From Quadrisphaera sp. (GTDB lineage Bacteria > Actinomycetota > Actinomycetes > Actinomycetales > Quadrisphaeraceae), in the NCBI GenBank assembly GCA_029258695.1, contig JARIBR010000052.1, positions 1 through 16,841 of the forward strand: a DNA stretch of 16,841 bases, written 5' to 3'. Positions 1 to 8,850 of this stretch are shown here, in pieces (within the stretch, counting starts at the first letter, position 1; every line of letters starts with the position of its first letter). The notes beneath the pieces were generated by a model. It searched no databases. It worked only from the letters and a program-made list of their open reading frames with translations, and had not been told where the DNA came from. A program made the position numbers and the translations under genes.

Positions 1-2
1 GC

Positions 3-793
<791 letters not shown>

Positions 794-797
<4 letters not shown>

Positions 798-1930
798 GCA
801 CCGCGATCTCCGACCAGGGCGCCGGGGCGACCGCCGCTGGCGCCGATGAGCCCGGGCGCCACCTGCTCGACGTCCGCGACCTCGTCATGGAGTTCCCCGT
901 GCGCGGCGGCGGGGTGCTGCGGCGCGTGGTGGGGAAGGTCGAGGCGGTCTCCGGGGTGTCCTTCACCCTCGACGCGGGCGAGACCCTCGGGGTGGTGGGC
1001 GAGTCCGGCTGCGGGAAGTCCACGACCGGGCGGGCGATCCTCCAGCTCCACACCCCCACGTCCGGCGAGGTGCTCTTCGAGGGGCGCGACCTCACGCAGC
1101 TGTCCAAGGGCGACCTGCGGGCCGCCCGGCGCGACGTGCAGATCGTCTTCCAGGACCCGTACGCCTCGCTGAACCCCCGCATGCCCATCAACGACATCAT
1201 CGCCGAGCCCATGGAGATCCACGGGCTGCACGGCGATGCCGAGGGTCGCAAGGCCAGGGTGGCCGAGCTGCTGACCCTCGTCGGCCTCTCCCCGGAGCAC
1301 GGCAACCGCTACCCCCACGAGTTCTCGGGCGGCCAGCGCCAGCGCGTGGGCATCGCGCGGGCCCTGGCGCTGGAGCCGCGGCTGCTCATCCTCGACGAGC
1401 CCGTCTCGGCCCTCGACGTCTCGGTGCAGGCCGCGGTGGTCAACCTGCTGGAGGAGCTGCAGGAGCGCCTGGGCCTGGCGTACATCTTCATCGCCCACGA
1501 CCTGTCGATCGTGCGGCACATCTCCGACCGGGTGGCGGTGATGTACCTGGGGCGCATCGTCGAGATCGGGGGCCGTGACGCCATCTACGACGGCGCCATG
1601 CACCCCTACACGCAGGCCCTGGTCTCCGCGGCGCCGAGCGGAGACCTCACCGCCGACCCCGACGACAAGGTCGAGCGCATCCTGCTCGACGGTGACGTGC
1701 CGTCCCCGATGGACCCGCCGTCGGGCTGCCGGTTCCGCACCCGGTGCTGGAAGGCCCAGGACGTCTGTGCCACCGAGCAACCCCCGCTGGTCGAGCGGGG
1801 CGGCGCGCCCGGCCAGCTCGTCGCCTGCCACTTCGCGGAGGTGCGCCCGGAGCTGGGCGGCGCCCACGGGTCGAGCACCTCACGATCCGGTGACGATCCA
1901 CGACCCTCTTCGCCACAACCGCCCCGCTGA
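794..1930 (+). CDS. Peptide/nickel-type ABC transporter ATPase, DppF/OppF-like
   Basis: This 378-residue protein is the second ATPase partner of the preceding gene; together they drive peptide-type substrate import at the inner face of the membrane. The start at 794 is chosen because it forms a 4-base ATGA overlap with the upstream stop and gives a family-like N terminus (MSTAISD). Walker A (GESGCGKST) is near residues 69-77. It is followed by Q-loop [10 protein letters not shown], signature [19 protein letters not shown], Walker [13 protein letters not shown] and H-loop IAHDLS. The C-terminal domain has the cysteine pattern CRFRTRC, DVC, ACHF. The [17 protein letters not shown] form and the short N-terminal extension are typical of F subunits. 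No transporter gene of this first system follows: after 161 non-coding bases a second system begins. Confidence 0.95.
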
Positions 1931-2091
1931 GCGGGTGCCGGGGCCATCATCGCGGAGGCGGTCTGGCTACCATCGGCGCCAAGCGCTGACGGCGGCCACC
2001 GACGGCTTCCACAGCGCGTCCACGCAGCCCGGACGCGTGAAGTTCCACGACGACGGGGCGATGCCAGCCCCCCGAGACACCAGGAGACGCC
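1931..2091 (+). promoter_or_regulatory. Intergenic region with possible promoter and Shine-Dalgarno for the second ABC operon
   Basis: This 161-base gap separates the two ABC systems. A short inverted repeat, CCCGC-TGA-GCGGG at 1923-1935, spans the preceding stop codon but has no T-run, so it is a weak terminator candidate. A possible -10 (TACCAT, 1968-1973) is preceded by TCTGGC but has no good -35. If used, it would give a 5' leader of about 110 bases. A clear Shine-Dalgarno-like AGGAG lies just before the ATG at 2092. I see no riboswitch-like fold or small ORF. Confidence 0.25.
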
Positions 2092-3756
2092 ATGAGCGCA
2101 GACCCCACCCGACCCTTCCGGCCCACACGCCGCAACGTGCTGTTCGGCGCCGCGCTGAGCGGCATGCTCGTCGCCACCGGCTGCTCCAGCGATGACGACG
2201 GCGGCAGCGGCGGCGGCGGTGAGGGCGGCGCGGAGGGCCGCGTCATCACCGGCAGCAGCGTCGAGCCCCAGAACCCGCTGATCCCCACGTCCACCAACGA
2301 GGTGGGCGGCGGCGTCATCCTCGACTCCATCTTCGCGGGCCTCGTCTACTACGACGCCCAGGGCGAGCCCATCAACGACGTCGCCGAGTCCATCGAGACC
2401 GACGACCAGCAGACGTACACCATCACCATCAAGGCGGACCAGGTCTTCTCCGACGGGTCCCCGGTCACCGCCCAGGGCTTCGTCGACGCCTGGAACTACG
2501 GCGCGCTGAGCACCAACGCCCAGCTCTCCAGCTACTTCTTCGAGCCGATCGAGGGCTACGAGGCCGTGCAGGCGGACCCGCCGACCGCGGAGACCCTCTC
2601 GGGCCTCGAGGTCGTCGACGAGCAGACCTTCACGGTGCGCCTGGTCCAGCCGACCGCGGACTTCCCGCTGCGCCTGGGCTACTCGGCGTACTACCCGCTG
2701 CCCGAGGGGGCGCTGGACGACCCGGCGGCCTTCGGGGAGAACCCCGTCGGCAACGGCCCCTACATGCTCGCGCAGGAGGGCGCCTGGCAGCACAACGTCC
2801 AGATCGACCTCGTGCCGAACCCGGAGTACACCGGCGACCGCCAGGCCCAGAACGGCGGGCTCACCCTGGTCTTCTACCAGAACCAGGAGACCGGCTACAA
2901 CGACCTGGTCGCCGGGAACCTCGACGTGCTCGAGGCCGTGCCGGACTCGGCGTTCGGGACCTTCGAGTCCGACCTCGGCGAGGGGGCGATCAACCAGCCG
3001 GCGGCGGTCTTCCAGTCCTTCACCATCCCCGAGCGCCTCCCCAACTTCGGCGGCGAGGAGGGCGTGCTGCGCCGCGCCGCGATCTCCCGCGCCATCAACC
3101 GCCCGGAGATCACCGCGGCGATCTTCCAGGACACCCGCACGCCGGCCGCCGACTTCACCTCCCCGGTCATCTCCGGGTGGACGGACGACGTCGAGGGCAA
3201 CGAGGTGCTGACCTTCGACGAGGGCATCGCCCAGGACCTGTGGGCCCAGGCGGAGGCCATGGCGCCGTACGAGGGCACGTTCACCATCGCCTACAACGCC
3301 GACGGCGGGCACCAGGGCTGGGTGGACGCGACGTGCAACCAGATCGCCAACGTGCTCGGCATCTCGGCGCAGGGAGCGCCCTACCCGACCTTCGCCGAGC
3401 TGCGCACCGACGTGACGAACCGGACCATCGAGGGCGCGTTCCGCACCGGGTGGCAGGGCGACTCCCCCGGGCTGTACAACTTCCTGGCGCCCATCTACGC
3501 CACGGGCGCCGGCAGCAACGACGGCGACTACTCCAACCCGGAGTTCGACGACCTGCTGTCCCAGTCCCAGGCTGCCTCGACCATCGAGGAGACCAACGAC
3601 ATCCTCCTGCAGGCCCAGGCCATCCTCTTCCGGGACCTGCCGGCGATCCCGCTGTGGTACGCCAACGCCACCGGCGGGTACGCGTCGGACGCCGTCCAGG
3701 GCGTCGAGTTCTCCTGGAACAGCCAGCCGATCTACTACGCGGTCACGGCTGCCTGA
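2092..3756 (+). CDS. ABC transporter substrate-binding lipoprotein, SBP_bac_5 (DppA/OppA-like) family
   Basis: This 554-residue extracytoplasmic binding protein captures the substrate for the permease-ATPase complex encoded just downstream. The N terminus carries a twin-arginine-like motif (TRRNVLF, residues 12-18), a hydrophobic stretch and a lipobox-like ATGC with the lipidated Cys at 31. An acidic Gly/Ser-rich linker follows. It is therefore probably a Tat-exported, membrane-anchored lipoprotein. The body reads as family 5: ITIKADQVFSDGSPVTAQGF, then SYFFEPIEGYEAV, then NPVGNGPYML and, near the C terminus, the DLPAIPLWY segment. The length fits the family. The start is supported by AGGAG placed upstream. 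Peptides are the most likely substrate by neighbourhood, but this family also binds other solutes. The Tat assignment is moderate because position +4 after RR is not the usual F-L-K. Confidence 0.95.
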   Translation: MSADPTRPFRPTRRNVLFGAALSGMLVATGCSSDDDGGSGGGGEGGAEGRVITGSSVEPQNPLIPTSTNEVGGGVILDSIFAGLVYYDAQGEPINDVAESIETDDQQTYTITIKADQVFSDGSPVTAQGFVDAWNYGALSTNAQLSSYFFEPIEGYEAVQADPPTAETLSGLEVVDEQTFTVRLVQPTADFPLRLGYSAYYPLPEGALDDPAAFGENPVGNGPYMLAQEGAWQHNVQIDLVPNPEYTGDRQAQNGGLTLVFYQNQETGYNDLVAGNLDVLEAVPDSAFGTFESDLGEGAINQPAAVFQSFTIPERLPNFGGEEGVLRRAAISRAINRPEITAAIFQDTRTPAADFTSPVISGWTDDVEGNEVLTFDEGIAQDLWAQAEAMAPYEGTFTIAYNADGGHQGWVDATCNQIANVLGISAQGAPYPTFAELRTDVTNRTIEGAFRTGWQGDSPGLYNFLAPIYATGAGSNDGDYSNPEFDDLLSQSQAASTIEETNDILLQAQAILFRDLPAIPLWYANATGGYASDAVQGVEFSWNSQPIYYAVTAA

Positions 3757-3813
3757 CCCCGCACCGACGACCCCCCGCGGGGCCGGTACCGTCCCCGCAC
3801 AGACCCTTCCGCT

Positions 3814-3847
3814 GCCGGCAGAGCTGCCGGCCCCCTCACGGGTGAGG
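3814..3847 (+). other. Two tandem hairpins between binding-protein and permease genes
   Basis: The 107-base gap contains two adjacent perfect inverted repeats. The first is GCCGGCAG-AG-CTGCCGGC (3814-3831); the second is CCTCAC-GG-GTGAGG (3834-3847). The Shine-Dalgarno-like AGAGAGGA follows directly before the ATG at 3864. There is no T-run, so this is not a classic intrinsic terminator. By analogy with other importer operons it may protect the 3' end of the binding-protein mRNA or partly attenuate transcription, so that more binding protein than permease is made. Confidence 0.55.
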
Positions 3848-3863
3848 CCACAGAGAGGACACC

Positions 3864-4790
3864 ATGGCCTGGTACGTCGGTCGGAGGTTGCTCCAGATCA
3901 TCCCGGTGTTCTTCGGCGCCACCCTGCTCGTCTACGCGCTGGTCTTCCTGCTCCCGGGAGACCCGGTGACCGCGCTGTTCGGCGACCGCGCGCCGACCCC
4001 CGCGGTGGCGGCGCAGATCCGCGAGCAGTTCAACCTCGACGAGCCGTTCATCGTGCAGTACCTGCTCTTCCTCAAGGGCATCGTCACCCTGGACCTGGGC
4101 AATTCCTTCTCCGGTCGGCCGATCATCGACGTGGTGGCCGAGCGGTTCCCCGTGACCATCCGCCTCGCCGTCCTCGCGCTGATCATCGAGTCCGTCCTCG
4201 GCATCGCCGCCGGGCTGTGGGCCGGGCTGCGGCGCGGCGGGGTCTTCGACTCCGCGGTGCTCGTGCTCTCCCTCGTGGTCATCGCCATCCCGATCTTCGT
4301 GCTCGGGTTCACCACCCAGATCATCCTGGGGCTCAAGCTCGGGTGGGTGCGTCCCAGCGTCGGCCCCGACCCGGGGTGGGTCGAGCTGCTGCTGCCCGCG
4401 GCGGTGCTCGGGTCGCTGTCCTTCGCGTATGTCCTCCGGCTCACGCGGGACTCCATCGGCGAGAACCTGCGGGCGGACTTCGTGCGGACGGCCACGGCCA
4501 AGGGCCTGTCGCGCGGCCGGGTGATCGTCGTGCACGTCCTGCGCAACTCCCTCATCCCGGTGGCCACCTTCATCGGCACCGACCTCGGGGCGCTCATGGG
4601 CGGCGCGATCATCACCGAGGGCATCTTCAACATCAACGGCATCGGCAACCTGCTCTACCAGTCGATCATCCGCGGGGAAGGCCCCACGGTGGTCACCGTC
4701 ACCACGGTGCTCGTGCTGATCTACCTCATCGCCTCGCTGCTCGTCGACCTCCTCTACGCCGTGCTCGACCCGAGGATCCGCTATGTCTGA
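3864..4790 (+). CDS. ABC transporter permease, DppB/OppB-like
   Basis: This 308-residue integral membrane subunit forms half of the translocation channel. It starts with the family-typical MAWYVGRRLLQIIPVFFGAT, in which the first membrane helix begins right after the N terminus. The conserved LLPGDP and DLGNSFSGRP segments of the external loop follow. The cytoplasmic EAA-type loop that docks on the ATPase is RTATAKGLSRGRVIVVHVLRN, near residues 211-231, and further helices run to the C terminus (LDPRIRYV). The Shine-Dalgarno-like AGAGAGGA is just upstream. The stop lies inside the next gene (8-base overlap at 4783-4790), indicating coupled translation with the second permease. Confidence 0.95.
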   Translation: MAWYVGRRLLQIIPVFFGATLLVYALVFLLPGDPVTALFGDRAPTPAVAAQIREQFNLDEPFIVQYLLFLKGIVTLDLGNSFSGRPIIDVVAERFPVTIRLAVLALIIESVLGIAAGLWAGLRRGGVFDSAVLVLSLVVIAIPIFVLGFTTQIILGLKLGWVRPSVGPDPGWVELLLPAAVLGSLSFAYVLRLTRDSIGENLRADFVRTATAKGLSRGRVIVVHVLRNSLIPVATFIGTDLGALMGGAIITEGIFNINGIGNLLYQSIIRGEGPTVVTVTTVLVLIYLIASLLVDLLYAVLDPRIRYV

Positions 4791-5763
4791 CACGAACCTG
4801 CGCAGCTTCACCGACCCCGGCGGCATGGCGCACGCCGAGGGCCAGGAACCCTTCGTCGCCGACCTGGAGGAGACCCGCCTCCGGGACACCGACAGCGTCG
4901 ACGAGGAGGCGCCATCGGGCAGCCTCTGGGCGGACGCGTGGCGAACCCTGCGCAAGCGCCCGCTGTTCATCATCGGCGCGCTCATCGGGCTGTTCTTCAT
5001 CTTCATCGCGATCTTCCCCGGCGCGCTGACGAACACCGACCCGACGCGCTGCGACCTCAGCAACACCCTCGGTGGTCCGCAGGAGGGGGCTCCCTTCGGG
5101 TTCGACCGCCAGGGCTGCGACATCTACTCCCGGGTCCTCTACGGCGCGCGCGCCTCGGTGGTCGTCGGCGTCATCGGCACGGCGCTCGTGGTGCTCGTCG
5201 GGGGGATCCTCGGCGCCGTGGCCGGGTTCTACGGCGGCATCTGGGACACCCTCATCTCGCGCCTGGTGGACATCTTCTTCGCGGTGCCCTTCCTCCTCGG
5301 CGCGATCGTCGGGATGCAGGCCTTCCCGGAGCGCACGGTGTGGGTCGTGGCCGCGGTGCTCGCCGCGTTCGGGTGGCCCCAGGTGGCGCGCATCGCCCGC
5401 GGGTCGGTGATCTCGCTGCGCGGCGCCGACTACGTCACCGCGGCCCGGGCGCTCGGGGCCTCGCGCGTGAAGACGCTGATCACCCACGTGGTCCCCAACG
5501 CGCTGCCCCCGGTGATCGTCATCGCGACCATCACGCTCGGCACCTTCATCGGCGCGGAGGCCACGCTGTCCTTCCTGGGCATCGGGCTCGACGCCAGCGT
5601 CGTCTCGTGGGGCGGGGACATCAACCGCGCCCAGTCGGTGCTGCGCTCGGACCCCTCCAAGCTGCTCTTCCCCGCCGTGGCGCTGAGCCTCACGGTGCTG
5701 TCGTTCATCTTCATCGGCGACGCCCTGCGCGACGCCCTGGACCCGAAGGCGAAGTCACGATGA
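4783..5763 (+). CDS. ABC transporter permease, DppC/OppC-like
   Basis: This 326-residue second channel subunit pairs with the upstream DppB-like protein. A hydrophilic, acidic N-terminal region of about 50 residues precedes WADAWRTLRKRPLF and the first membrane helix; this N-terminal pattern is typical of the C-type permeases. The EAA-type coupling loop reads SLRGADYVTAARALGASRVK. The C terminus (DALRDALDPKAKSR) is also typical. The external loop contains two cysteines, in TRCDL and RQGCDIYSR, that could form a disulfide. ATG 4783 follows a GAGGA at suitable spacing and overlaps the preceding stop by 8 bases. The stop overlaps the next ATG (ATGA at 5760-5763). Confidence 0.95.
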   Translation: MSDTNLRSFTDPGGMAHAEGQEPFVADLEETRLRDTDSVDEEAPSGSLWADAWRTLRKRPLFIIGALIGLFFIFIAIFPGALTNTDPTRCDLSNTLGGPQEGAPFGFDRQGCDIYSRVLYGARASVVVGVIGTALVVLVGGILGAVAGFYGGIWDTLISRLVDIFFAVPFLLGAIVGMQAFPERTVWVVAAVLAAFGWPQVARIARGSVISLRGADYVTAARALGASRVKTLITHVVPNALPPVIVIATITLGTFIGAEATLSFLGIGLDASVVSWGGDINRAQSVLRSDPSKLLFPAVALSLTVLSFIFIGDALRDALDPKAKSR

Positions 5764-7544
5764 GCGAGATCGCCCGCCACGACGACGCGGTGGACCTGGA
5801 CGAGACGGGGACCACCGCCGAGAGCGCCCGACGTGCCGCGAGCGGCCCGCAGCCCGGCGACGAACCGCTCCTCGCGGTGCGGGACCTCGACGTCTCCTTC
5901 CGCTCACCGCAGGGCGAGGACGTGCCCGCGGTGCGCGGCGCCAACCTCACGATCTATCCCGGGCAGACCGTGGCGATCGTGGGAGAGTCCGGCTCGGGCA
6001 AGTCCACGACCGCGGCCGCCGTCATCGGGCTCCTGCCCGGCAACGGGCGCGTCACCGGCGGGAAGATCTTCTTCGAGGGCCGCGACGTGGTGCAGATCGA
6101 CGCCAAGGAGGTGGTCGCGCTGCGCGGCTCCTCCATCGGGATGGTGCCGCAGGACCCGATGTCGAACCTCAACCCGGTGTGGACCATCGGGTACCAGGTG
6201 GCCGAGGCGCTGCGCGTCAACACCGACCTGCGGGGCAAGGACGCGAAGAAGCGGGCCGCCGAGCTGCTCACCGAGGCCGGTCTGGGGGACGCCGAGCGTC
6301 GAGCGAAGCAGTACCCGCACGAGTTCTCCGGCGGCATGCGCCAGCGGGCGCTCATCGCGACGGGGCTGGCCGCCCGCCCCAAGCTGCTCATCGCCGACGA
6401 GCCGACGTCCGCCCTCGACGTCACCGTCCAGCGCACCATCCTCGACCACCTGGGCGGTCTCACCCAGGAGCTCGGGGTCGCGGTGCTCCTCATCACCCAC
6501 GACCTCGGCCTCGCCGCCGAGCGCGCGGAGCAGCTCGTGGTGATGTACCGGGGGCGCATCGTGGAGTCCGGGCCCGCGCGCCAGATCCTCACCGACCCCC
6601 AGCACCCCTACACCAAGCGCCTCGTGGAGTCGGCGCCATCGCTGTCCTCGCGCCGGTTGGAGTCCACCACCGCGCGCGCCGACGTCGTCACCGCGTCGCA
6701 GAGCCACGTCGGCGAGACCGCGGCGAAGGCCGGGGCGGACGCCGGCACCGACGTCCTGCGCGTGGAGAGCCTCTGCAAGTCCTTCACCATCAGGGGGTCC
6801 GGGCGACGCGGTGAGCCGCTCAAGGCGGTCGACGACGTCTCCTTCTCGGTGCGGCGGGGCACCACCACCGCGGTGGTGGGGGAGTCCGGTTCGGGGAAGT
6901 CCACCGTGGCGAACATGGTGCTCGGGCTCGAGACCCCGACGTCGGGCCGGGTCCTCTTCGACGGGACCGACGTCTCCGGTCTGAGCAGCAAGGACCAGTT
7001 CGCCTTCCGGAGGCGGGTGCAGCCGATCTTCCAGAACCCCTACGGCTCCCTCGACCCCACGTTCAGCATCTACCGCACCATCGAGGAGCCGCTGAGGCTC
7101 CACCGCGTCGGCGACAAGAAGTCTCGCGAGGCCAAGGTCCGCGAGCTGCTCGACCAGGTGCAGATGCCCGGCTCGGTGATGTCGCGCTACCCCAACGAGC
7201 TCTCCGGCGGTCAGCGCCAGCGCATCGCCATCGCCCGCGCCCTGGCGCTGGAGCCGGAGATGATCGTGTGCGACGAGGCGGTCTCCGCGCTCGACGTGCT
7301 GGTGCAGGCGCAGGTCCTCACGCTGCTCAACGACCTCCAGGCCCGCCTGGGGCTGACGTACCTGTTCATCACCCACGACCTCGCCGTGGTCCGTCAGATC
7401 GCCGACGACGTGTGCGTCATGCAGGACGGACGCCTCGTCGAGCAGGCCACGACCGACGAGGTCTTCGAGAACCCCCAGCAGGAGTACACACGCGCCCTGC
7501 TCGATGCGATCCCCGGCAGCGGCTTGGTGAACGCCGGGGGGTGA
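5760..7544 (+). CDS. Fused dual-domain ABC transporter ATPase, DppD-DppF-like
   Basis: One 594-residue polypeptide carries both nucleotide-binding domains for the importer encoded just upstream. Domain 1 (about residues 37-300) has Walker A GESGSGKSTT (about 75-84), Q-loop VPQDPMSNLNPVWT, signature [15 protein letters not shown] and Walker B LLIADEPTSALD. Domain 2 (about residues 325-594) has a second Walker A GESGSGKST (about 376-384), Q-loop FQNPYGSLDP, signature [19 protein letters not shown], and H-loop ITHDLA. Its Walker B reads MIVCDEAVSALD, with Ala where Pro is usual. Unlike the two ATPases at 3-1930, neither half has the C-terminal cysteine cluster; the inter-domain linker and the C-terminal tail (GLVNAGG) are short. 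The start is fixed by the ATGA overlap with the permease stop. Confidence 0.95.
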   Translation: MSEIARHDDAVDLDETGTTAESARRAASGPQPGDEPLLAVRDLDVSFRSPQGEDVPAVRGANLTIYPGQTVAIVGESGSGKSTTAAAVIGLLPGNGRVTGGKIFFEGRDVVQIDAKEVVALRGSSIGMVPQDPMSNLNPVWTIGYQVAEALRVNTDLRGKDAKKRAAELLTEAGLGDAERRAKQYPHEFSGGMRQRALIATGLAARPKLLIADEPTSALDVTVQRTILDHLGGLTQELGVAVLLITHDLGLAAERAEQLVVMYRGRIVESGPARQILTDPQHPYTKRLVESAPSLSSRRLESTTARADVVTASQSHVGETAAKAGADAGTDVLRVESLCKSFTIRGSGRRGEPLKAVDDVSFSVRRGTTTAVVGESGSGKSTVANMVLGLETPTSGRVLFDGTDVSGLSSKDQFAFRRRVQPIFQNPYGSLDPTFSIYRTIEEPLRLHRVGDKKSREAKVRELLDQVQMPGSVMSRYPNELSGGQRQRIAIARALALEPEMIVCDEAVSALDVLVQAQVLTLLNDLQARLGLTYLFITHDLAVVRQIADDVCVMQDGRLVEQATTDEVFENPQQEYTRALLDAIPGSGLVNAGG

Positions 7545-7565
7545 GGTGAGGTCGCGGGGCGGGTC

Positions 7566-7574
7566 TGGCAGCAT
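7566..7574 (+). promoter_or_regulatory. Candidate extended -10 for a leaderless ald mRNA
   Basis: TGG-CAGCAT ends 6 bases before the ATG at 7581, the distance expected if transcription starts at the start codon. No Shine-Dalgarno-like sequence precedes the ATG. No good -35 is seen. Read-through from the ABC operon, which ends only 36 bases upstream with no terminator between, is also possible. Confidence 0.35.
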
Positions 7575-7580
7575 TCCGCG

Positions 7581-8702
7581 ATGACCACCACCGTCGGTGT
7601 CCCCTCAGAGATCAAGAACAACGAGAAGCGCGTGGCCCTCACGCCGGACGGGGCCAACGAGCTCGTCCACCACGGGCACCGCGTGCTCGTCCAAGCCGGT
7701 GCGGGCACCGGGTCGCGCTTCAGCGACGACGAGTACGCCGCCGTGGGAGCGGAGATCCTCGACGACGCGGACGCCGTCTTCGCCGCGGCCGACCTCATCG
7801 TCAAGGTCAAGGAGCCCGTCCCCGACGAGTTCCACCGCTTCCGCGAGGGCCAGCAGCTCGTCACCTACCTGCACGCCGCGGCGAACCGAGGGCTGACCGA
7901 CTTCCTGCTCGAGCGCCGCCTCGACTCCATCGCCTACGAGACGGTGACCGGGAAGGACGGGCGGCTTCCCCTCCTGACGCCCATGTCCGAGGTCGCGGGC
8001 CGGATGTCCGTGCAGGCCGCCGCACACCACCTGGAGTCCTCGGCCGGTGGGGCAGGGCTGCTGCTCGGCGGTGTGCCCGGGACACCGGCGGCCAAGGTGA
8101 CCATCATCGGCGGAGGCGTCTCCGGGACCGAGGCCGCGAAGATCGCCCTGGGCATGCGGGCCATCGTGCGCGTCCTCGACACCAACCCGGCACGGCTGGC
8201 CTACCTCTCCGACATCTTCGAGGGCCGCGCCGACCTCGTCATCTCGAACCGGGCGCGCCTGGCCGCCTACGTGGAGGAGTCCGACGTCGTCATCGGTGCG
8301 GTGCTGATCCCCGGCGCCAAGGCCCCGAAGCTGGTGGACCGGGCGATGATCGCGGCGATGCGCGACGGCAGCGTGGTCGCCGACATCGCGATCGACCAGG
8401 GTGGGTGCTTCGAGACCTCGCGCCCGACCACCCACTCCGAGCCCACCTACGTCGAGGAGGGCGTCGTGCACTACTGCGTGGCGAACATCCCCGGCGCCGT
8501 GGCGCGCACCTCGACCCTCGCGCTGACGTCGGCGACGCTGCCCTACCTCGTCTCCGTCGCCGACGAGGGGGTGCGCGGCGCAGCCGTCTCCTCGCCGGCC
8601 CTGGCCGCGGGGCTCACCACGGTCGGCGGGCAGCTGACCAGCGCCCCGGTGGGCGAGGCCCACGACCTGCCCGTCGTCGAGCCCGCGGCCGCCCTGGCCT
8701 GA
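7581..8702 (+). CDS. ald: Alanine dehydrogenase
   Basis: This cytoplasmic enzyme oxidatively deaminates L-alanine to pyruvate and ammonia with NAD+, and can run in reverse. The 373 residues match the family length. The substrate-site residues expected from the Mycobacterium enzyme are all present: Arg17 in NNEKRVALTP, Lys77 in VKVKEP, His98 in TYLHAA and Asp272 in IAIDQGG. The nucleotide-binding Gly motif is IIGGGVSGTEAA, and SEVAGRMS and CVANIPGAVARTST are also family signatures. The ATG is chosen because the sequence from MTTTVGVPSEIKNNEKRV aligns from the usual N terminus. It lies 36 bases after the ABC ATPase gene, so imported peptides could supply its alanine. Its 3' end faces the VIT-family gene across a repeat array. 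Confidence 0.97.
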   Translation: MTTTVGVPSEIKNNEKRVALTPDGANELVHHGHRVLVQAGAGTGSRFSDDEYAAVGAEILDDADAVFAAADLIVKVKEPVPDEFHRFREGQQLVTYLHAAANRGLTDFLLERRLDSIAYETVTGKDGRLPLLTPMSEVAGRMSVQAAAHHLESSAGGAGLLLGGVPGTPAAKVTIIGGGVSGTEAAKIALGMRAIVRVLDTNPARLAYLSDIFEGRADLVISNRARLAAYVEESDVVIGAVLIPGAKAPKLVDRAMIAAMRDGSVVADIAIDQGGCFETSRPTTHSEPTYVEEGVVHYCVANIPGAVARTSTLALTSATLPYLVSVADEGVRGAAVSSPALAAGLTTVGGQLTSAPVGEAHDLPVVEPAAALA

Positions 8703-8721
8703 GCCTCCTCCCCGAGCTCGC

Positions 8722-8747
8722 CCAGCACTTCGTCGACGAAGTGCTGG
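8722..8747. terminator. 26-base perfect palindrome between convergent genes
   Basis: The sequence is a perfect palindrome: CAGCACTTCGTC and its reverse complement meet at a central TCGA, extended by one C:G pair at each end. It would form a long stem in RNA from either strand. It lies 20 bases past the ald stop and downstream of the VIT stop on the other strand, so it may act as a bidirectional terminator or 3'-end stabiliser. There is no T-run on either side, so factor-independent termination is not assured. It is also unit 1 of the 42-base repeat. Confidence 0.45.
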
Positions 8748-8850
8748 CGGACAGGGGTGTCTCACCGCACTCGTTCGACGAAGTGCTGGGGGATCGAGTC
8801 GTGCCACCGCACCGGGTCGACGAAGTGCTGCTCGACGTGGAGGTCAGACG
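8725..8850. repeat. Three tandem units with exact 42-base period
   Basis: The core TCGACGAAGTGCTG occurs at 8733-8746, 8775-8788 and 8817-8830, exactly 42 bases apart. Each unit begins GCAC (8725, 8767, 8809), and units 2 and 3 are preceded by CACC. Unit 1 is a perfect palindrome. Unit 2 (GCACTCGTTCGACGAAGTGC) still folds with one bulged A. Unit 3 keeps only GCAC/GTGC arms around GTCGAC. The last unit runs 7 bases into the 3' end of the VIT gene. 42 bases equals four helical turns and also 14 codons. I cannot tell whether it is a binding-site array, an mRNA 3'-end structure or a decaying REP-like element. Confidence 0.75.

Noticed and set aside
5904..7574. Long - strand open frame of about 556 codons opposite the fused ATPase
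   Set aside because: Same effect: the + strand frame has two complete sets of ABC motifs, whereas the reverse translation has none.
8725..8850. CRISPR-like array
   Set aside because: Only three units, the conserved core is 14 bases, the intervening sequence is partly conserved, and no cas genes are nearby.
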